From Bacteroidales bacterium (GTDB lineage Bacteria > Bacteroidota > Bacteroidia > Bacteroidales > UBA932): a DNA stretch of 64,000 nucleotides. Shown here in pieces: positions 16,534 through 28,100 of this stretch (its first letter is position 1; every line of letters starts with the position of its first letter). Under the pieces are notes generated by a model. The model saw only the letters and a list, made by a program, of their open reading frames with translations, searched no databases and was not told the origin of the DNA. The translations under genes were made by a program, and so were the position numbers. The stretch lies in assembly GCA_017501525.1 (NCBI GenBank), contig JAFVWT010000017.1, positions 41,144-105,143 of the forward strand. Reading direction: 5' to 3'.

Positions 16534-17841
16534 TTACTGTTTTGAAGCTACATACTCATCGTATTGTTTGTACTTTTCTGCATATTCAGGATTCTTTTCA
16601 CGATAACGGAAGAAAATCTGTTTCAAAGCAAGAGCTACATTTGTTTTAACATCCTCATTATCAGAAATCTCGAATGCTTTTTCAAAGGGTTCAATTGATT
16701 TTTGCAAATATTCATCCATTTTAGCAGTTAGAGCTTCATAACCTTTAATATCTGAGATATCCAAAAGGTCAATTTCTGTCTGAGCTTGAACAGCCAACTC
16801 AAAATATGTATTACCTACTGCATAGATACCATAGAAATATGAGTTGTCAGTATCATAAGATTTCTGATAGAATTCTATGGCTTTCTCATAATCTTTCAGA
16901 TTCAAATAAACATTACCTTCTGCATAAATCAAAGATGCATTATCAGGCTCATTTGCTTGAGCGGCATGGAGAAGTTCCAATACCTTTGTAGGATCATCTT
17001 TAGTTTCAAGATACAAATTGATTAAAGATACCAAAATCGCCTGATTAGAAGGAAATTGCTGGAATGCAGCATTCAAACAACTCTTTGCTCCTTCAATATC
17101 ACCCTCTTTCTTTAAGATATCAGCCAATGCTGCAGGGATATCACCATTTTCCATATATCCAAGGTCAACGCATCTTTGGAAATAGGTTTTGGCTTTCGCA
17201 AAATTACCTGCATCATTGTAAGCAACACCGGTATAATAAACAATCATAGTATCGATTGCACCTACTACAGGATTCTCACTACATGGAAGAGAATTTTCAA
17301 AATAATCAGCAGCATTTGCCAAATCACTCAATGCATAGTATGAGAAAGCATCGTTAACAAATACATCACGCAAAGAGATTAATTTCTTGTACAAATCTTT
17401 ATACTTAGACTGTTTTGCGTCCAACTCAGCAGCTTTTACATAAGCATCACGAGCTTCAGTAAGAAGATTGCCTTCAATTAGTTTTTCTGTAACAATAATT
17501 GACTCAACAAGACCTGCTGCATTATAATAAAGGTCTTTGGTAGGGTAATGAACTAAAAGGAAAGGGATACCTCCTTTAACTACCTCTTCTTGTGATACAA
17601 TATTGGATCCACCACCGAAGAGACCTACTTCATTAACATTCCAACCAACCTGAAAATCACCTCTAAGTTGTTGGTATGCCGAGAAATAAGCATCTCCTAA
17701 CTTGATATAAGATGAAGTCGAAGGTTTGTCAACAACATTCTCCTGAGCTTTTTTAATGGATTTTAAAAGTTTCTCAGTATTCTGAGCACTAACATTGGCT
17801 GCAATAATCAACGCAGCTACGATTAATAATACTTTTTTCAT
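16534..17841 (-). CDS. Secreted tetratricopeptide-repeat protein
   Basis: A 435-residue protein with a signal peptide ending in NVSAQ, followed by helical repeats; clear TPR units appear around IYAEGNVYLNLKDYEKAIEF. The start at 17841 (MKKVLLIV) gives a classical signal peptide; longer starts run back into the end of gyrA. It begins 20 bases after the gyrA stop, so it is cotranscribed with it, and a terminator follows. TPR proteins of this kind serve as periplasmic scaffolds; the partner is unknown. Confidence 0.85.
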   Translation of the reverse strand: MKKVLLIVAALIIAANVSAQNTEKLLKSIKKAQENVVDKPSTSSYIKLGDAYFSAYQQLRGDFQVGWNVNEVGLFGGGSNIVSQEEVVKGGIPFLLVHYPTKDLYYNAAGLVESIIVTEKLIEGNLLTEARDAYVKAAELDAKQSKYKDLYKKLISLRDVFVNDAFSYYALSDLANAADYFENSLPCSENPVVGAIDTMIVYYTGVAYNDAGNFAKAKTYFQRCVDLGYMENGDIPAALADILKKEGDIEGAKSCLNAAFQQFPSNQAILVSLINLYLETKDDPTKVLELLHAAQANEPDNASLIYAEGNVYLNLKDYEKAIEFYQKSYDTDNSYFYGIYAVGNTYFELAVQAQTEIDLLDISDIKGYEALTAKMDEYLQKSIEPFEKAFEISDNEDVKTNVALALKQIFFRYREKNPEYAEKYKQYDEYVASKQ

Positions 17842-17860
17842 ATAATTAAAGTTATTTAAA

Positions 17861-20377
17861 TTATAATTCTTCTGTATATTCCTGTGTTTCAGATATTTTA
17901 TCTTCACTCTTATTAACCACACAAACCGCTGCAATCATATCTCCCTCGCGCAAGTTTATGAGTTTGACACCTTGTGTAGCCCTACCTGCAATTCTGATGT
18001 CAGATACAGGAACCCTGATAGTAATACCGGACTTATTGATAATCATCAAATCATTTTCGTCTGTAACTTTCTTGATTGCAATCAGATTTCCTGTCTTTTC
18101 GGTAATATTTATAGTCTTGACACCTTTGGCTCCACGACTGGTAATTCTATAATCATCAATTGAAGACTGCTTGCCGAATCCGTTTTCACTGACTACCAGG
18201 ATATGATTGAAATCTTTGTCTTCCTGTGTATTCTTTACACATATCATACCAATGACCTCATCATCATCTTCAATAGAGATACCTCTTACACCGGTAGCAG
18301 TACGTCCTATAGCTCTTGCATCCGACTCATGGAAACGGACACACTTGCCATTTTTGGCAGCAATCAGTATATCATTGTCACCATCAGTCAATATAGCCTC
18401 CAAAAGGTTGTCATTGTCCCTGACAGTAATTGCATTGACACCATTGACGCGCGGACGAGAATATGCCTCAAGAAGGGTCTTCTTAACAACTCCACGTTTG
18501 GTAGCCAAGACTATGTAATTATTATTTATATACTCTGTATCAGACAGATCACCTACATTCAGATATGCACATACGCTATCGTCAGGTTCAATATTAATCA
18601 CATTCTGTATTGCCCTGCCCTTTGAAGTCTTCGTTCCTTCCGGAATCTCATATACCTTCAACCAATAGCATTTGCCTTTGCGGGTAAAGAACAACATAGT
18701 GCTATGAGTATTAGCTACATATATATGTTCTATGAAGTCCTCTTCCTTAGTGGTACTACCCTTCGATCCGATTCCTCCTCTGTTCTGAAGCTTATACTCT
18801 GCAAGAGGTGTCCTCTTAATATATCCAAGATGTGAAATGGTTATAACTACATCTTCATTAGCATAGAAGTCTTCTGGATTGAAGTCGTCAGCTGTCATCA
18901 CTATTTCTGTCCTGCGCTCATCTCCATATTTTTCCTTCAACTGCAAAGTTTCCTGCTTAATCATTGCCATCTGAAGAGCGACACTTCCCAAGAACTCATT
19001 CAACTCTGCAATTCTCTTCAACAAAGCATCATACTCCTCACGGAGTTTCTCACGCTGCAAACCGGACAACTGGCCTAAACGCATTTCAGTAATTGCAACC
19101 GCCTGCAACTCTGAAAATCCGAATTTTTCAGTAAGAGCTACGCGAGCGGCAGGGGTATTTGCAGATGAACGGATAGTATCAATTACCTCATCAATAATAT
19201 CAATCGCTCTTAGCAAACCTTCCAGTATATGCTCCCGCTTACGGGCCTCATCCAATTCATTCTGAGCTCTTCTAACCACGACATTATGTCTATGTCGTAC
19301 AAAATACTTGATAAGTTCGCGCAAACTTAGAAGTCTTGGTCTTCCATCTACCAGAACAATATTGTTGACCGAGAAACTTGACTGTAAAGGAGTCATCTTG
19401 TACAATGTGTTCAGAACCACATTTGCAACTGCCCCCATCTTCAATTTGATGACTATACGCATACCCTTGCTGTCACTCTCATCGTTGATATACGCAATAC
19501 CATCGACCTTCTTTTCCTCAACAAGTTCTGCAATCTTCTCAATCAATTCCCTTTTATTGACCATATAAGGAATTTCCGATACAACTATCACTTCGCGGCC
19601 AGAAGGTTGCACCTCAATATCTGTCTTCGAGCGTACAACTATTCTTCCACGACCAGTCTCAAATGCTTCACGGATACCACCAATCCCTTGAATTATACCA
19701 CCTGTAGGGAAATCGGGGCCCTTGATATAATGCATTAACTCATCAGTAGTTATATCATTATTGTCAATATATGCACAAATTGCATCAGCTACTTCCGAAA
19801 GATTATGCGGAGCCATATTTGTCGCCATACCAACGGCAATACCGGAAGCTCCATTGAGCAGCAATAAAGGGGCCTTTGAAGGAAGTACAAGAGGTTCCTT
19901 GAGAGTCTCGTCAAAGTTCGAAGTGAAATCGACTGTATTATTATCCAAATCTTCAAGACACTCCTCTGCAAGACTTCTGAAACGAGCTTCAGTATAACGC
20001 ATTGCCGCAGCAGAATCACCATCTATGGAGCCAAAGTTTCCCTGACCATCCACTAACATATACCTCATGCTCCAGTCCTGGGCCATTCTCACCATGGCCT
20101 CATAAACACTTGAGTCACCATGAGGATGGTATTTACCCATCACTTCACCGACAATACGGGCAGATTTTTTATGTTGTCCGCCGGAACTCAATCCTAAGTC
20201 GTACATTCCGTACAACACCCTTCGGTGTACAGGTTTTAACCCGTCCCTTACATCAGGTAGAGCACGAGCTACGATAACAGACATGGAATAGTCAATATAT
20301 GCTGACTTCATCTCACTCTCGATATCGACTTGCACAATTCTACCCCGATTCAATTCCTCATTTTCGATCTTTTCCAT
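17861..20377 (-). CDS. gyrA: DNA gyrase subunit A
   Basis: An 838-residue gyrase A, which with GyrB supercoils DNA. Visible are the N-terminal [20 protein letters not shown], the quinolone-resistance region [17 protein letters not shown], the catalytic tyrosine in [10 protein letters not shown], and six C-terminal beta-pinwheel blades including the GyrA-box-like [10 protein letters not shown]. The position equivalent to E. coli Ser83 is Ser, and the Asp87 equivalent is Glu, a natural variant in many species, so no resistance mutation is evident. It is divergent from clpC, with a 95-base AT-rich spacer that lacks an exact TAnnTTTG box. Confidence 0.97.
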   Translation of the reverse strand: MEKIENEELNRGRIVQVDIESEMKSAYIDYSMSVIVARALPDVRDGLKPVHRRVLYGMYDLGLSSGGQHKKSARIVGEVMGKYHPHGDSSVYEAMVRMAQDWSMRYMLVDGQGNFGSIDGDSAAAMRYTEARFRSLAEECLEDLDNNTVDFTSNFDETLKEPLVLPSKAPLLLLNGASGIAVGMATNMAPHNLSEVADAICAYIDNNDITTDELMHYIKGPDFPTGGIIQGIGGIREAFETGRGRIVVRSKTDIEVQPSGREVIVVSEIPYMVNKRELIEKIAELVEEKKVDGIAYINDESDSKGMRIVIKLKMGAVANVVLNTLYKMTPLQSSFSVNNIVLVDGRPRLLSLRELIKYFVRHRHNVVVRRAQNELDEARKREHILEGLLRAIDIIDEVIDTIRSSANTPAARVALTEKFGFSELQAVAITEMRLGQLSGLQREKLREEYDALLKRIAELNEFLGSVALQMAMIKQETLQLKEKYGDERRTEIVMTADDFNPEDFYANEDVVITISHLGYIKRTPLAEYKLQNRGGIGSKGSTTKEEDFIEHIYVANTHSTMLFFTRKGKCYWLKVYEIPEGTKTSKGRAIQNVINIEPDDSVCAYLNVGDLSDTEYINNNYIVLATKRGVVKKTLLEAYSRPRVNGVNAITVRDNDNLLEAILTDGDNDILIAAKNGKCVRFHESDARAIGRTATGVRGISIEDDDEVIGMICVKNTQEDKDFNHILVVSENGFGKQSSIDDYRITSRGAKGVKTINITEKTGNLIAIKKVTDENDLMIINKSGITIRVPVSDIRIAGRATQGVKLINLREGDMIAAVCVVNKSEDKISETQEYTEEL

Positions 20378-20472
20378 TTATACTTTTATATTCTTAAACA
20401 AAATGCTAATTTAAGAAAAATTTTTATATTTTAGTGCTTTAATTTACTAAAATTTCAAATAAAATAAATCAG

Positions 20473-22950
20473 ATGGAGCCACAACAGGAGTTCAATAGAA
20501 TAATAAGATACGCAATACAGGAGGCATTACTCACTGGATGGGATACTATCTGTCTGGAACACTATCTTTTAGCCATAATCAGAGATGGAGAAAACGAAGC
20601 CTTCAGGTTTATGGAAGAGATAACATCCACACAAGAACTCAAGCACAAAATAAAATCATACATAGACAAAGGTGAATTCATAGGAGAAACAGACACTTCA
20701 AACATGAAAAACAACCCCGAGAGCAGCAGGATATTCAAATTGCTGCTTAACGAGCTGAAAGGAACACAGGAATACGAATTTCCCTCAGCTGCCAACATCT
20801 TAGGGATAATACTCAAAGACGGAAAGACCAAAACAGCTGAATTCCTATACAATGCCGGCATTGACTACGACATGGCAAAAGAAGGGATATTACTTCCCCG
20901 GGACAGAGCCGGATTTTACGGAGCTATGGATGAAGAATTTTCAAACCAGCCCTACCCCAATAACTCCGATTACGAAAAAGAAGAAAATCTATCAGTAGAA
21001 TTCATAATAGAAAATTATGGCACTGATCTCACCGATGAGGCCCTTGTAAAAGAGAAAGACCCGATAATAGGAAGGGAAGAAGAAATATCCAGAGTAATAA
21101 GAATACTCGGACGAAGAAAAAAGAACAACCCGATTCTTGTTGGAGAAGCGGGAGTAGGCAAAACCTCCATAGTTGAAGGAATTGCCCGAAAAATAGTCTC
21201 AAAAGAAGTTCCCATACAATTATACGGAAAAAGGATCATCTCCCTCGACATTGGAAGCATAATTGCAGGGACAAAATTCAGAGGTGAATTTGAAGCCAGA
21301 ATCAAGAAAATACTCAAGGCGGTAAAAGAGAATAAAGATATAATTTTCTTTATCGACGAGATCCACACCATAGTCGGAGCAGGAAGTTCCATTGGTTCCA
21401 TGGATGCGGCAGACCTATTGAAACCTGCATTAGCAAGAGGTGATTTCCAATGTATTGGAGCCACAACTCACGAAGAGTTCAGAAACACTTTCGAGAAAGA
21501 CAAGGCATTGGCAAGGAGATTTCAGAAGGTAAGTATCGAGCCTTGTTCCATTACCCAAACACTTGAAATCATAGAGGGAATCAAGAGAGGCTACGAAGAG
21601 TACCACAGCGTCAATTATACCCCCGAAGCCATTAGAGCATGCATCAATCTTTCGGTCAGATATATTTCAGACAGAGCCCTGCCCGATAAGGCTATTGACA
21701 TTCTCGACGAGGCAGGAGCCAAAGTAAGTGCAAACAGCCACAATATCCCCCACACCATAATCGAGACAGAAAAAGAGATAAGGAATCTCGAGCATAAGAA
21801 AAGGGAGGCTATAAAAAATTCCAACTTTATCTTAGGGGCCGAATATCGCAAGAGCATAGTGGAAAAAACTAATTTTATTGATATTGCGATAGAAAATTTT
21901 AATAACAGTAGGAATAATAAAAAATATATTGTTACCGAGGAGGACATATTTGATACAGTAGCAAATATGACAGGTATTCCGCTCAACAAGATAGCCACCT
22001 CAGAAAGTAACCGCCTATTGAAGATGGAAAACATCCTTAAAGAAAGGATTATTGGGCAAGACCAGGCTGTCGAAATGATTTGCAAAGCAATTCGTAGAAA
22101 CAGAGCCGGTCTGAAAGACCCCGATAGACCCATTGGAACATTTCTATTTTTAGGCCCTACGGGGGTTGGAAAAACACACTTGGCCAAAACTCTATCTGAG
22201 TTTATGTTCGATACATCCGACTCACTTATAAGAATCGACATGAGTGAATACATGGAAAAATATTCTGTCAGCAGACTCATCGGAGCCCCTCCCGGATATA
22301 TCGGATATAACGAAGGTGGACAACTCAGCGAGAGAGTACGCAAAAAACCATATTCAGTGGTACTGTTGGATGAAATAGAAAAGGCCCACCCCGACATATT
22401 CAACATTTTGCTGCAAATCCTTGACGAAGGAAGACTTACCGACAGTTCCGGAAAATATATAGATTTCAGAAATACCATTCTGATTCTCACCTCCAATATA
22501 GGAAGCAAGGAAATCAGTAATTTCGGAAATGGTTTGGGATTTAAGTCCTTAGAAACAGATGAAAAGGGTTCCCTTCACAAATCATTGATTGACAAATCAC
22601 TCAACAAGCACTTTGCTCCGGAGTTTCTAAACCGCCTTGACGAAAAAATATATTTCAACTCACTATCCGCCAAGGACCTTGAAAAGATTCTTCATATTGA
22701 GATGAAATACCTCTACCAAAGAGTAACACAAGCAGGATACGAACTCAAGCTGACTAAAGGGGCCATAGATTTTCTGCTAAGAAAAGGATATGACCCGAAA
22801 TTTGGGGCAAGACCGTTAAAAAGAGCTATCAGGAGATATGTTGAAGACCCCTTGGCAGAGGCCATAATCGGAGGAATACCCGCAGGTAGCACCATTACCT
22901 TTAAAATCAACGGTACAAAAGAGAACCTTATACTTGGAACAAAACAATAA
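20473..22950 (+). CDS. clpC: ATP-dependent Clp protease ATP-binding subunit ClpC-like
   Basis: An 825-residue double AAA+ unfoldase: N-terminal Clp repeats (about 1-150), AAA1 with Walker A GEAGVGKT and Walker B IIFFIDEIHT, a UVR/M-like helical segment (IRNLEHKKREAIKN), then AAA2 with GPTGVGKTHLAKTL, VVLLDEIEKAHPD and a C-terminal ClpB_D2-small domain. ClpC feeds unfolded proteins to ClpP. The UVR-like segment and the lack of a long coiled-coil M-domain favour ClpC over ClpB. The sialidase lipoprotein gene begins only 14 bases after its stop and may be cotranscribed. Confidence 0.9.
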   Translation: MEPQQEFNRIIRYAIQEALLTGWDTICLEHYLLAIIRDGENEAFRFMEEITSTQELKHKIKSYIDKGEFIGETDTSNMKNNPESSRIFKLLLNELKGTQEYEFPSAANILGIILKDGKTKTAEFLYNAGIDYDMAKEGILLPRDRAGFYGAMDEEFSNQPYPNNSDYEKEENLSVEFIIENYGTDLTDEALVKEKDPIIGREEEISRVIRILGRRKKNNPILVGEAGVGKTSIVEGIARKIVSKEVPIQLYGKRIISLDIGSIIAGTKFRGEFEARIKKILKAVKENKDIIFFIDEIHTIVGAGSSIGSMDAADLLKPALARGDFQCIGATTHEEFRNTFEKDKALARRFQKVSIEPCSITQTLEIIEGIKRGYEEYHSVNYTPEAIRACINLSVRYISDRALPDKAIDILDEAGAKVSANSHNIPHTIIETEKEIRNLEHKKREAIKNSNFILGAEYRKSIVEKTNFIDIAIENFNNSRNNKKYIVTEEDIFDTVANMTGIPLNKIATSESNRLLKMENILKERIIGQDQAVEMICKAIRRNRAGLKDPDRPIGTFLFLGPTGVGKTHLAKTLSEFMFDTSDSLIRIDMSEYMEKYSVSRLIGAPPGYIGYNEGGQLSERVRKKPYSVVLLDEIEKAHPDIFNILLQILDEGRLTDSSGKYIDFRNTILILTSNIGSKEISNFGNGLGFKSLETDEKGSLHKSLIDKSLNKHFAPEFLNRLDEKIYFNSLSAKDLEKILHIEMKYLYQRVTQAGYELKLTKGAIDFLLRKGYDPKFGARPLKRAIRRYVEDPLAEAIIGGIPAGSTITFKINGTKENLILGTKQ

Positions 22951-22964
22951 AACATATAGAAAAA

Positions 22965-24560
22965 ATGAAACGACTTTTATCTACACTGCTCATTACCATG
23001 CTTATGCCGGCAACTTTGGCCACCGGGTGCAAACACAATGAGCCACAGACAAACGAACCGCCTCTGGAATCTCCTATTATCAATATCACCAACAATGAAA
23101 TATACGCCGATATTGAAGGGGGTATCTATTCAATCAGCTATACCATTTCCAATCCGATAGAAGATGGAACATTAGAAATTGAAGGAGCCCCTGAATGGAT
23201 TGAAAACATTAGGATTACCGATGAGACTATAGAATTGGAAGTACTGCCAAACGAGAAAAATATTGATCGTAATGCCACTCTGACTGCATCATACCCCGGA
23301 GCAGAAGAGTCAAAATCGGTTAAAGTGTACCAGAACAGAATTTCCAAAAGATGCGACATATTTGCAATGTATAGCAATAGCGATATTCCATACAGGATTC
23401 CTGCTATCGCTGTAACAAATTCTGGAAGAATAATTTGCGTTGCAGACTACAGACACTCCAGAGCAGATATTGGAGTTGTGGAAAATGGCCGTATAGACCT
23501 ACACTACAGGATTAGCGAGGACAATGGAAATAGCTGGGGAGAAGTTCTGACCCTCATCGAAGGAAAAGGTGAATACTCTGAAGACTTTATGAATGTCGGA
23601 TATGGAGACCCTTGCATTGTCGCAGATAGAGAAAGTAACAAAGTAATGATAATCAGTTGTGCAGGAAATGTTTCATATCAAAACGGAACACGAGACAATC
23701 ACCAATGTATTGCAAGATTCTATAGCGAAGATGGAGGAATTTCCTGGAGCGAACCTGAAGACATAGCAGAGAGCATCTACTCACAATTTGACAATAGCAA
23801 CAATGGTCCTGTCAGATCAATGTTCATAGCTTCCGGAAAAATACACCAGAGCCGTTTTGTAAAAGTCAATGATTATTACAGACTATATTGCGCAGCTCTG
23901 GTTAAAAATGTAAATAATGTAGCGACAAATTTCGTATTCTACTCTGATGACTTTGGACAAAATTGGACTATCCTCGGAGGAGCAGACAGAGCACCCGTCT
24001 CACAATACGCAGACGAACCAAAAGTCGAGGAACTACCTGATGGTTCAATCCTAATCAGCTCCCGCTGGGAAGGTGGCAGATATTACAACATCTTCACATT
24101 CGACAACCCCGATGCGGCAACAGGAAGCTGGGGACACAGCTCTTTCTCAGGAGCCTCAAATAATGGAGTGGAAGCAAAAGGGAACTCCACCAACGGAGAA
24201 GTTCTGGTCGTGCCTGTAACACGTCTGAGCGACAACACTCCAATGCACCTGATTTTCCAATCGCTTCCTTTGGGACCTGGCAGAGCAAATGTAGGTATTT
24301 ACTACAAAGTGCTTGAAAATCAAGACAGCTATAACACTCCAAGTACCATTGCAAAAAATTGGGAAGGCCCTTATCAGACAACAAACCTCAACTCTGCATA
24401 CTCAACCATGGTCCTTCAACAAGACAACTCTATAGGTTTTCTTCTTGAAGAGACAACCCACTGCGATGGCGGAGGAGGTTATGGAGGCTATACAATTGTG
24501 TACGACAACTACTCGATAGAACTCCTCACCGAAGGAAAATTTACTTATCGGGAAGAATAA
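22965..24560 (+). CDS. BACON-domain exo-alpha-sialidase lipoprotein (GH33)
   Basis: A 531-residue surface lipoprotein: signal and lipobox LATGC (Cys22), a BACON-like Ig domain at about 40-125, then a six-bladed sialidase domain. It has YRIP at 143-146 (first catalytic Arg), three Asp boxes (SEDNGNSW, SEDGGISW, SDDFGQNW), KVEELPDGSILISSR with a second Arg, and a C-terminal AYSTMVL with the likely nucleophile Tyr. It would release terminal sialic acid from host glycans outside the cell. It follows clpC closely and converges on a second sialidase gene. BACON domains are thought to bind mucin or glycans. Confidence 0.88.
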   Translation: MKRLLSTLLITMLMPATLATGCKHNEPQTNEPPLESPIINITNNEIYADIEGGIYSISYTISNPIEDGTLEIEGAPEWIENIRITDETIELEVLPNEKNIDRNATLTASYPGAEESKSVKVYQNRISKRCDIFAMYSNSDIPYRIPAIAVTNSGRIICVADYRHSRADIGVVENGRIDLHYRISEDNGNSWGEVLTLIEGKGEYSEDFMNVGYGDPCIVADRESNKVMIISCAGNVSYQNGTRDNHQCIARFYSEDGGISWSEPEDIAESIYSQFDNSNNGPVRSMFIASGKIHQSRFVKVNDYYRLYCAALVKNVNNVATNFVFYSDDFGQNWTILGGADRAPVSQYADEPKVEELPDGSILISSRWEGGRYYNIFTFDNPDAATGSWGHSSFSGASNNGVEAKGNSTNGEVLVVPVTRLSDNTPMHLIFQSLPLGPGRANVGIYYKVLENQDSYNTPSTIAKNWEGPYQTTNLNSAYSTMVLQQDNSIGFLLEETTHCDGGGGYGGYTIVYDNYSIELLTEGKFTYREE

Positions 24561-24609
24561 ATATCCTGCACAAGTACGGCAAAAAGTCACTGCACTTCTG
24601 AAATAAAGG

Positions 24610-24782
24610 GATGTTCTATAAAAGACCTTGTAGAGATTTATGGAATTTTCTCCAGGAAGATTTTCTTGATTAAGCATAGCGGGGCTATGGGAATGAAAGA
24701 AAAAGGGAAAGATTCCGAAAAAACATAAAGAGGGCAAAAGTTCTTAGAATATATTTTTTAAACGTGGATTTTATAGAACATC
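24610..24782. repeat. Dispersed element copy A, complete with 14-bp terminal inverted repeats
   Basis: It is bounded by GATGTTCTATAAAA (24610-24623) and its exact reverse complement TTTTATAGAACATC (24769-24782); total length 173 bp, with no ORF of note. Internal words GATTTATGGAATTTTCTCC and TTTAAACGTGGA recur in other copies in this window. The features are those of a MITE-like non-autonomous element or a mobile intergenic repeat. Confidence 0.75.
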
Positions 24783-25179
24783 ACTTAAGTGCAAGGCATC
24801 AGAAATGGAAATGGTGGTTTCCTTACATTTCCGAGGTTCAGCCTCAAATGCCCATGAAACGGGAATCGTCATTCCCGGCGCCAACTTAGATGTGTCATTC
24901 CTGGCTCCTACCTATAATCGTCATCCCCAACTCCTACCTATAAGTGTCATTCCCGGCCCCGACCGGGAATCTCAATTTATCAATATCGGTAATAGCAATA
25001 GCTGACATATCCTGCCAGCTTGGATTGATGGTTTCAGGCAATTGATTCTTCTGCTACATATCCTTATCGTAGATTCTTGAACAATGAATACATAGATCAA
25101 TAGATTAATAGATCCCCGATCAGGTCGGGGATGACTTTGTCAGGCCCCAACCCTATCAGGAATGAATTAATAGGTATTT
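24783..25179. repeat. Spacer with GTCATTCCCGGC direct repeats and a palindrome
   Basis: There is no gene between the convergent sialidase genes. GTCATTCCCGGC-type words occur at 24868, 24893 (GTCATTCCTGGC), 24920 (GTCATCCCCAAC) and 24946. A palindrome built of GATCCCCGA and TCGGGGATGAC occupies 25111-25135. A near-identical 25-bp palindrome lies at 34473-34497, so this is a dispersed family. Confidence 0.7.
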
Positions 25180-28100
25180 TTACAATGCCTCTACCAACTT
25201 ATACCTTCCAGAAGTGATTGTTTCCAAATCGTAGTTTATAAAGACAATATCATATCCGTCAAAATTATGGAACCCCTCCCCAGTAGGGAATGTAGTCGTT
25301 ACAGGATTTGGTCTTTTACCAAACCATTTGTAGTTTTCCTCAAACAGCAAGGCAATCTTACCATCATCCTGCAAAACAAGTGTGCTATATGCTGAGGTAG
25401 TATTTGAAACAAAGTAACATCCTGTCCACCCCTCTGCAATATCATCAATATCTATCACTTCCGAATTGAATGACAACTCCTTAAAATATATACCTAGATT
25501 TTCTCTACTATCTGCTGTTGGAATAGAGTGCAGAAGCAGAGAACATTCTTGACCATCAGAAAGCCTTACCGCCCTGACAACCAACATCTCACCATTTGTT
25601 GAATTTCGACCGATCCTATAACCCGTATCTGAAAAATCTGTTTTAGAGGCCTGCCCCCACTCTCCTTTGCCCCTTCGCACATTTCTATAGGTAAAGAAAT
25701 TGAATAGCCGACCACCGGAAGTACGGCTTGAAAGTATCAGAGTGCCGTCTTCCAGTTCTTCACATTTGGCTTCATTACCACCTTCTACAGGCAAAGCCTC
25801 TGCTCCACCAAGGGGCTTCCAACTCTCTCCGAAATCATCAGAAAATATAACTCTGTTTCCCCCTTCTCGCACACATAAAGCGGCATATATACGATAATAT
25901 TCCCCCACCTTGATAACCCTGCTTTGAAAAATCTTGCCGCTAGTCACAAAAGCTGCATCAATAGGATTAAAATTATCAAATAAGGAATAAATAACCTCCG
26001 TAACATCAACAGGCTCACTCCACGACGCACCATTGTCTTCACTGCGGAGAATCGCTATCAAATTTGGATTTTTTCTGTTTGTCTTCGTATCTGTAAAAAG
26101 TGTACATCCTGCCACTGACATCAGCAACAGACCTTGTCCATCCCTATCGGCCACGATTGCAGGATCCCCGAATGCAGTATCAAAGAAATTCTCCTCAGCT
26201 GAAACCCTTCCTGATCCAACCGCCACCTCGGAAATTTCACTCCAGGTTACTCCAAAATCATCACTTGTCCTTGAGACAAGATCTATCCTGCCGAAACCCG
26301 GATCTGTCCCACAAACCAATCTTGCAGCCACAGCTACCAATCTTCCATGCTTTGCCGAAGCGAGCGCAGGTATCCGATAAGGGGCTCGAATCCCATCCCC
26401 ATCAGAAGTATTAAACAAGATTTGTTTGTCATAATCGGCACACACACTGATAGAATCAGCACCATTGAGAAAAGCCTCCATTTCATTTACCATTTCGGCA
26501 CACTTTTTCCCATCTATACTACTATCCTTGAACCCCTCCAACAGATGATTCAATCGGGAGAGTCTCTCCGGCTGATTTTTGAACTCTTCCTTGAGAATCA
26601 TCACTTTTTCATACTGATGGATACCCTCTATCAATCTTTCAAATCGCACACTTGAACGGTTTCCCGGATAATAGCAGTAAGTATCACCCGATCCAAACAT
26701 CCTATACCTGCTATCTGCAAGAGGGTTTTCGTGCCAATTGATCCATGACCAATGGAGATAACCATCAAGTCCTGCTGCTGCAGCGTACAAAGGGATATAT
26801 GCTGCCTCCGCAGGAAGCGAATTTGTAAAAATATTAGGCTCCTTATCTGCACAGGATGTATAGATTGTAGTGATTTGCCCCTTACTTTTCCGAGAAGATA
26901 GTTCTGCTGCTGTAAACATCTTGTCCTGACCGATTGCCACTGAATAATCTTGAATAATCTCAGACAAAGAACTGTGATAATTCCCCGCCAAAGCCACTTT
27001 AAAGCCCAAAGCCACTGCTATCTGATAGGCATTTGAGACATCTTCGGGAGAACGCTCGTCCATCGCTATATTAGTCTTTTCGAACCACCCTTTTTCGATA
27101 AGGTGTTCCTTGAAGGAGTAGAGAAAATCAGACCATAGTGTTCTGTAATCTTCGTGAGATGTAGACGTTTTTAGGAAACAATAATCATTTATAGCCTTAT
27201 CGAAATACCTGAAATTCATATCCCAAGGTACCATACTATAACAGTTTATCTGGTGATTTATCCCATATTCATCACACAGTTCGACATATTTGTCAAAATC
27301 GGCATAGTCATACTCCCAGGAGCCATCCTCACTTTTTATAACATCAATCATTGGATCAAATTTATCCTCATAATATATCTGCTCTCCCCAAGGCTCATAA
27401 AACATAATTGCTGTAACACTTCTCTGACCTGCCCTTGCCAATGCTTCAAGATAGGGACGCAAAGCCTGCAAATGGCCTTGACTCCATCTTTCAACACCAT
27501 AATACCTGCTTACAGAATATGGCTGCTGCCACAAATCCAGATGAAACTTTTGATGTCGGACTTCCGGCAAAGTACGATTGACCACATTTATCTTCAGCTG
27601 AAGTTTCCCTAAAATTTTCCCATCTTTTCCAACAACTTCCATTGTTGTATAATACTTACCTGAGCAAATGTCCCGAGGCACTTCCACCGTACACCAGACA
27701 GGTCTTGTCTCCATAGCAGAGATATCTTTAGATAGATCCATATCTATCACATCTGCAACAAGCCACTGAGGCAAATCGGTCGGATGATACCCACAACTTT
27801 TATAATCATCAGTAATTACATAATTTACAAACCTTGCCTGTGCCGAATTTATTTGTGTCACAAATCCATCTTTTATCCAAGGGGTCATTCTAAGCGAGAC
27901 TTCCTCAAATGAACTCTTAGAGAATATTACCGCCATAAGATTAACCCTCTCCCCTTTCCATCCCCACACCATTGTATCGCTCACATATTTGAGATATGGA
28001 ACTTGATATTTCTCGTAATGGATATCCCTCGAAGCCCACGATATATTCAATCCTTCAGATAGATTCTGCCAAGCGGCACTGTCAATTGGCAAATCCAAAT

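Noticed and set aside
17861-20377. Quinolone-resistance mutation in gyrA
   Set aside because: The Ser83 equivalent is unchanged, and Glu at the Asp87 position is a common natural residue.
21615-22508. 297-codon frame opposite clpC
   Set aside because: It mirrors the codon pattern of clpC, which has all its AAA+ motifs. No independent evidence supports it.
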